Source: Saccoglossus kowalevskii (taxonomy: Eukaryota; Hemichordata; Enteropneusta; Harrimaniidae). From it: a stretch of 38,233 nucleotides of DNA. Position numbers and translations under genes: made by a program. The stretch covers positions 598,588-636,820 of the forward strand of contig NW_003151753.1 of NCBI RefSeq assembly GCF_000003605.2, read 5' to 3'. Positions 33,601 through 38,233 of the stretch are shown one piece after another (position 1 is the first letter of the stretch; each line of letters opens with the position of its first letter). Below the pieces are notes generated by a model, which saw nothing but the letters and a program-made list of their open reading frames with translations, was not told where the DNA came from and did no database searches.

Positions 33601-36600
33601 GTCAATAAATTGTGTCAAGTTTAAAAAAAATTGGTGTCCATGTACAGAGTGTTTCTTGGGTGAAGGGAAATTGAATTGTTGTGACTCCACACAAATACCC
33701 CGCTCTGGAAATGTAGGCCTTGTGGCACCACTGGTTGGATCACTGGTGAGATACTTGCTGATGCGGTTACTGGGAGCGAAATATTTAATTTATTGATTTA
33801 CTCGATCATATTAAAATCTGAGATGGATGGGACGAATGGCCCTTTGATCACATCTCCCTACCTGACCACTTGGAGGCGTTCAGTCTGAAACCAGGTCTCA
33901 TGCCACTAATTAACCAATTTAAATGCCCAGCAAGAACCAATGAAATTTTTTAAATATTATTTTTCTCAGGTGCTCCCTGTTTGAGGGCGTAATCACCTGG
34001 GTCAGAGGTGAGACCAACATGTGGTCTTTTGTTTACTACTTAGCGGCTGTATACCTGTGGGTTTATTCTGTGTGTTAATGGATGTTCTAATCTTGGTGTT
34101 TTTCCAGTGATTTCTCTTGGTGCAATCCAAATACAGTAGGTGTGTCTTGTTTACCTGAGATTTGCAAGAGTTTGAGCTGGCCAACATGTTAGTTTTTTTC
34201 ATATGGTTGATTACTGGCATGTTGATTTCCCATTTTTGAGCCATATTTTCAACTTTCTTCGTCATTTTCATATAGCAATCTCGTCATATGTTAACATTGT
34301 CGTCTATAGAAATTCAATTAGTGGTATGAGCCCACCACGGCTCTTCTCGGTCGTGATTCTATTGATGAAATAGTTACGAATAGAATACGTCAATAGGGCT
34401 ATATTCAAATAATACTTATTTTAGCGAAAACCTTGATTTTTATGCTTGTTCCGCGATAGTCCTTGGCAAATTTAAAGAAGGGCTTAAAAAACCTTAAAAG
34501 AACGGCTTGAAAAGCATTTCTCTTCAAGCAAACTTGGTCCAATTCCTAACTCAAGTATCATTTTATCTTGGTCACTTTTTTTATGCAAAAATTAGGCTCA
34601 TTCTTACATACGATTGCCGTCGATTGGGGTGATGAGTTTTCGACCAAATCCCCAGTTGAACTTATTTTATCATGAATTGTGTGTTTGAAATTCTTGTTTC
34701 CAAATTTTGTAGTGAAAGACTTGCACGTTTGGCATTTTCACATTATTTTTCGCACTTTTGTCATTTTTGCTCTGAAAATAAAATTTACGTTTCAAATTTG
34801 AATACAGTCAGTGGCAAAACTGTGTAACGTCTCAAATAGGCGAAGATTTGAGGAGACCCGAGATCGGGAGGTGTGCAGCTGCGCATGTACGTTTTCACAT
34901 TTCTGACAAGCACGATGTTGGAGCGCATGCTTCTTTGGCATTTTCGACTTACGAGTAATATAAACGGTTGCCACTGACAGTTCTGGTCAATATTATTGAG
35001 ACTCGCAGGGATGAATATTTTTGTCAAAAACCTTCCCACCCCAGGATTTTAAATACACCCACAGCCACATCATTGATGCTGATTCCAAACGCTGCAAGGG
35101 AATCATCTCTTTAAAAAACAAAAATAAAAACAAGCTTGTTTTTATTGAAAACGCCGAATTAACTCTTTTGCGAATTTTAGAATTTATTTCTAAAAATCTT
35201 ATTTTGTCGTTCATAACTACACATCCAATCGATAAATAAATAAATAAAAACATTTATTGTGTGTCGTATAGAGACACTTTTTATTTCTCGAGTCCGAGTT
35301 TTCAGAATGCATGTAACTCACTGTTTTAACTGCTTAGAGAGACAAGGATCATAAACAGTCAGTTCTAGAATGATTCAAATTATTTTAAAACAATTGCAAA
35401 ATCCACCTGATTTATTGAATCTGAAAAATATATATAAAAAACATTAATTTGATGTTTTACTTATACATGTAATAATTTGTACGCAGGCTAACTAGTATAG
35501 TGCCATCAACGTCGTACGTCTTTTAGCAAATACAACACGGAATTCAAATATTAACAAAAAGATGTATACATTTCTTTATTCCTCCTGTCAATGTTATGCG
35601 TTCAGTCAATAATATCACCTAATTCACCGTAATCAGATATTTAAATCTTGCTTTGAACAAAACTTCAAATGATGTACTTCTGAAGCACTTGTTCAATCTG
35701 TACGTGTTGCGATGGTTACACACCTTGCGTTGGTCGTCATTTCTGAGGTCCAAGTAATTAGTATCATAGCTGTACGAGTATCCGGTTGTTATGGGTAACA
35801 AGGATATAGCTTACACGTGTTACCATGCATTGCAACTTTTGAGCTTCTTTAATTAACGTGTATTGTGTAACCGGAAACCGTGCATGATTCAGTGTTGTCG
35901 TAGTTACTTGCACTATTATATATCAGCACTGTTCCGCGGTATAGGGAACTCAACAAATGGTCAAAGCAATGCTTATTCCGAGTTGATTTCACGATCCCCA
36001 TGTAGCTACATAGAACACGACCTGAGACTGGACGACAGATACAAATCGATTAAACAAAAGCAATAATTACAGAAAGCGCTCTCTCTTCTGTGATTGCACA
36101 ATGCGTAGTTTTCATTCAGATGGATGAAAATATATTTAGGATAATATAATATTTATTAAATTTGGCATTGTCGATTCCCTGAAGTGTATGCAATCGTTGC
36201 CTGTGTTGTACATCTGGAATACCACTATATGATGAATAATTACTAGTTAGAGTAGAGTCGATAATCAAGCGTTACTATTATCTATAAATTTCATGGCCGA
36301 CAACATATCCGCTTTGTAACAATCTGAACATATAGTTCATACATGCTAAATTAAATTACTCCTCTATTGCGTAAATAGTATTCGCCAATATTAAATAATT
36401 TGCTCATGAAACCTGCATTTACCAGAATTGTGTGACTTCTTTCCTGGGTATTAGTAAACTTTGTTATATACGTATAGTGATTTAATGAGAAGGTTTGCAA
36501 ATTAGTTTGGCTTCGAGTGATGTCAACGGTAATTAAAATTCTGCTGACGCAAAGTATCTATTGTTATTCTAATTACGAGCTAACTTAGACCACAACTATA

Positions 36601-36606
36601 TATTTC
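30691..36606. other. Intergenic stretch, no gene recognised
   Basis: AT-rich DNA between the PRKAG 3' end and the next candidate exon. A 17-bp unit containing AATTATTAATCTGTT is repeated about three times near 31048-31096. Open frames of up to 89 codons occur (for example 34002-34271 minus, 35863-36066 plus), but none shows a recognisable domain, codon pattern or splice context that I would defend. Confidence 0.5.
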
Positions 36607-36687
36607 ATGATCTGTTTGTTATTTTCAACAAGTATACAATACTGTGTCTCGGTAGCTGGCTGTCTTATGACATGGTCCGTGTTGGTG

Positions 36688-36734
36688 ATGGCTGACACCG
36701 TAGAAGAGATAGAATTAGATTCTATCGATTCGGG
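36688..36734 (+). CDS. Possible first coding exon of a downstream gene
   Basis: ATG at 36688 opens MADTVEEIELDSIDS plus two bases, followed by the strong donor GGG|GTAAGT at 36735. The acidic start and consensus donor are typical of a first coding exon. In-frame upstream ATGs at 36667 and 36607 would add 7 or 27 residues. I do not recognise the protein. The rest of the gene would lie beyond a retrotransposon in its first intron and outside the window. Confidence 0.35.
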
Positions 36735-36757
36735 GTAAGTCAACTATTGATGCACAC

Positions 36758-38233
36758 TTTCTTTCTTTTCTTTTTTTGTATTTATAACTTTTATTGGAGT
36801 TTGCACTAAAATTACATATCTTACATACCTGGTTTGTACATTACAAATTGCAATTAATCTACATATTGTGAAGTGGATTGGGTAACATTTTTCATAAAAT
36901 ATCCCCATTTCTTGTTATGAGAAGTCAACCTATTCCGTCGGACAGCAATGAAGTACTCTATCTCCATTTTACATATCTTTTGTATGCCATGAATTCTTGC
37001 TTTTGATTTTTATTTCTATACAAGTAAATATATTTTTTTACTACCAGAAAGAGGAAGTTGACTAAACTTGTAAAATTATCATCCCCAACAAGTATTTGTT
37101 GTGCATTCGGGAATGCCCTCAGGCCAAGCTTACCCCCCCCCCCCCAAAAAAAAAAGCATGTACAGTGTTTCCCAAATATCTTGGGTGCATTGACATTGGT
37201 AAAACAAATGGATAAGAGATTCAGAGCATGATGAACAGAAAGTACACAGATCAGACTCCACAATGGGAGGGTTCATCTTAAATAATGTTTTGTTTGTGGT
37301 CAGAATATTATGGATTATTTTGAGTTGAAATTCTCTGAGACGAGTATCAATTGTAGTACGAAAGGGTAACTGGTAGATTGGCAACCAAGACATCAAGTGT
37401 GAAATATTCAATAATACAGTAAAATAGGTCTCAGATCTAGGCGAGATAAATTTGTTGTTAACAATACTCTTAGCTACAGTTTTTGTAGTACAATTTTGTA
37501 ACTCAACCAACCAATGTACTGCCGTGTTTAAGTCTAACTGGTTTATCCAAAGGGTTAACATTTTCGTCAAAATCAGAGTTGTTTAGTTTGTGAGGTACGC
37601 ACTGTATCAGGCCATACCATTTTAGAAAGCATGACCCAGGCACTCCTTTACTCTGAATCTCCTCCCATGCTCGTAGTTTCCAAGTTTCCCCATACATTTG
37701 TTTAACAAACAAAATTCCAGCATCAACAAAATCCTGAATGAAGACCGATTTCCCTCCCAGAAGAATCAGTTTGTTATTCCAAATTATTTGCTCATGAAAT
37801 GCATTTTCATTTGTTGGGCTTACGTCTGAATTCAGTCTTACCCAATTTTGTAAAATATTTGAAAAGAACAGTGGTAACCTCACTGGCAGGACTTTAGGGT
37901 CAAAGTTACAATTCAATAAAACTAAGAGTCCACCAATTGGTTTCAATTTGTCTAAAATGATTGTTTTCCATGAATGTGACACTTTATTGTCACCCAGTCG
38001 TCTCAACCAGTTAATTCTTTGGGCTGCATAAATGGCATAGATGTCTGGCATTGAAAACCGCCCTTGTCTGTGTCACCTATAACTGTATTCCTTGCAATCT
38101 TATCTGGGCCTCTCCACAGACATTTAAATAAATTTAGTTTGTCTGTGGATTCCATCACACATTCTATCAATCTCACTACGTCTCCGATGTTCCTATTTTT
38201 CACAAAGGCAGACTGGCTCTCGTTAATAATAGA
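36758..38233 (-). mobile_element. Decayed 3' part of an L1/Tx1-like non-LTR retrotransposon, continues beyond the window
   Basis: On the minus strand, broken frames encode the C-terminal part of a LINE ORF2. Near 38203-38003 are KCLWRGPDKIARNTVIG and DKGGF. MPDIYAIYAAQRINWLRRL follows from 38051. REFQLKIIHNILTTNK and a zf-RVT-type CTFC...HLFYQC pattern lie at about 37330-37180, and VNFLFLVVKKYIYLYRNK near 37050. The last frame ends at a stop at 36854-36856. Frameshifts lie near 38050, 37555, 37133-37155 (a C13-A10 homopolymer junction) and 36970. A short 3' UTR ends in an A-rich tail (T-rich on the given strand, 36758-36777). The reverse transcriptase and endonuclease domains lie outside the window. 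The copy is inactive. Confidence 0.88.

Noticed and set aside
34803-34982. Small element with GTCAGTGGCAA inverted ends
   Set aside because: An 11-bp inverted match at this spacing is expected by chance about once or twice in a window of this size, and no target duplication is visible.
35863-36066. 67-codon open frame rich in Cys and Tyr
   Set aside because: No splice context, domain or homologue that I recognise.
1-38233. tRNA or rRNA genes
   Set aside because: Scanning by eye I saw no B-box-like GGTTCGAATCC word in a clover-leaf context and no rRNA core sequence. A covariance search would be needed for certainty.

Overview
This is a metazoan nuclear genomic window: AT-rich, intron-rich and full of dispersed repeats. 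Its one recognisable conserved gene is on the + strand and encodes the gamma subunit of AMP-activated protein kinase (PRKAG, SNF4-like). I could place 13 exons between 9608 and 30254, and the phases agree at all 12 introns. The derived protein has four CBS repeats and keeps the nucleotide-contacting residues of vertebrate gamma-1 in exact register. The 5' end of the gene is unresolved: the first exon I can place starts inside a codon, so at least one more upstream exon is expected, unless transcripts begin at the internal ATG at 9691. The repeat content suggests a mollusc, probably a bivalve. In particular, three loci carry an element with a tandem core of about 157 bp and a terminal hairpin, like the bivalve 'pearl'/Helentron-type non-autonomous elements. 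This assignment is an inference.

Layout. 1-9607: flanking DNA or a 5' intron, holding two 157-bp-core elements (1-494, 5975-6363), a decayed relative (about 4600-4925), a 542-bp inverted-repeat element with an unusual 15-bp flanking duplication (3127-3668) and simple repeats. 9608-30254: the PRKAG gene. Its introns host two copies of a roughly 200-bp TA-flanked MITE (13313-13520, 24880-25069), an assembly gap (14639-15074), a 1073-bp TA-flanked inverted-repeat element (19560-20632), a 25-bp minisatellite with a 225-bp higher-order period (22304-22930), a 34-bp minisatellite (28700-29030) and a third 157-bp-core element (29473-29840). 30255-36600: 3' UTR and flanking DNA with no recognisable gene. 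36688-36734: a possible first coding exon of a following + strand gene. 36758-38233: the 3' end of a decayed L1/Tx1-like non-LTR retrotransposon on the - strand. Its A-rich tail lies 23 bp after that exon's splice donor.

Nothing here forms a multi-gene system. The most notable points are splice-site structures in the AMPK gamma gene: a perfect 42-bp duplication of the acceptor of exon 4, and two overlapping donors 4 nt apart after exon 7. In both cases only one of the two sites keeps the frame. The 157-bp-core repeat family is the other main point.
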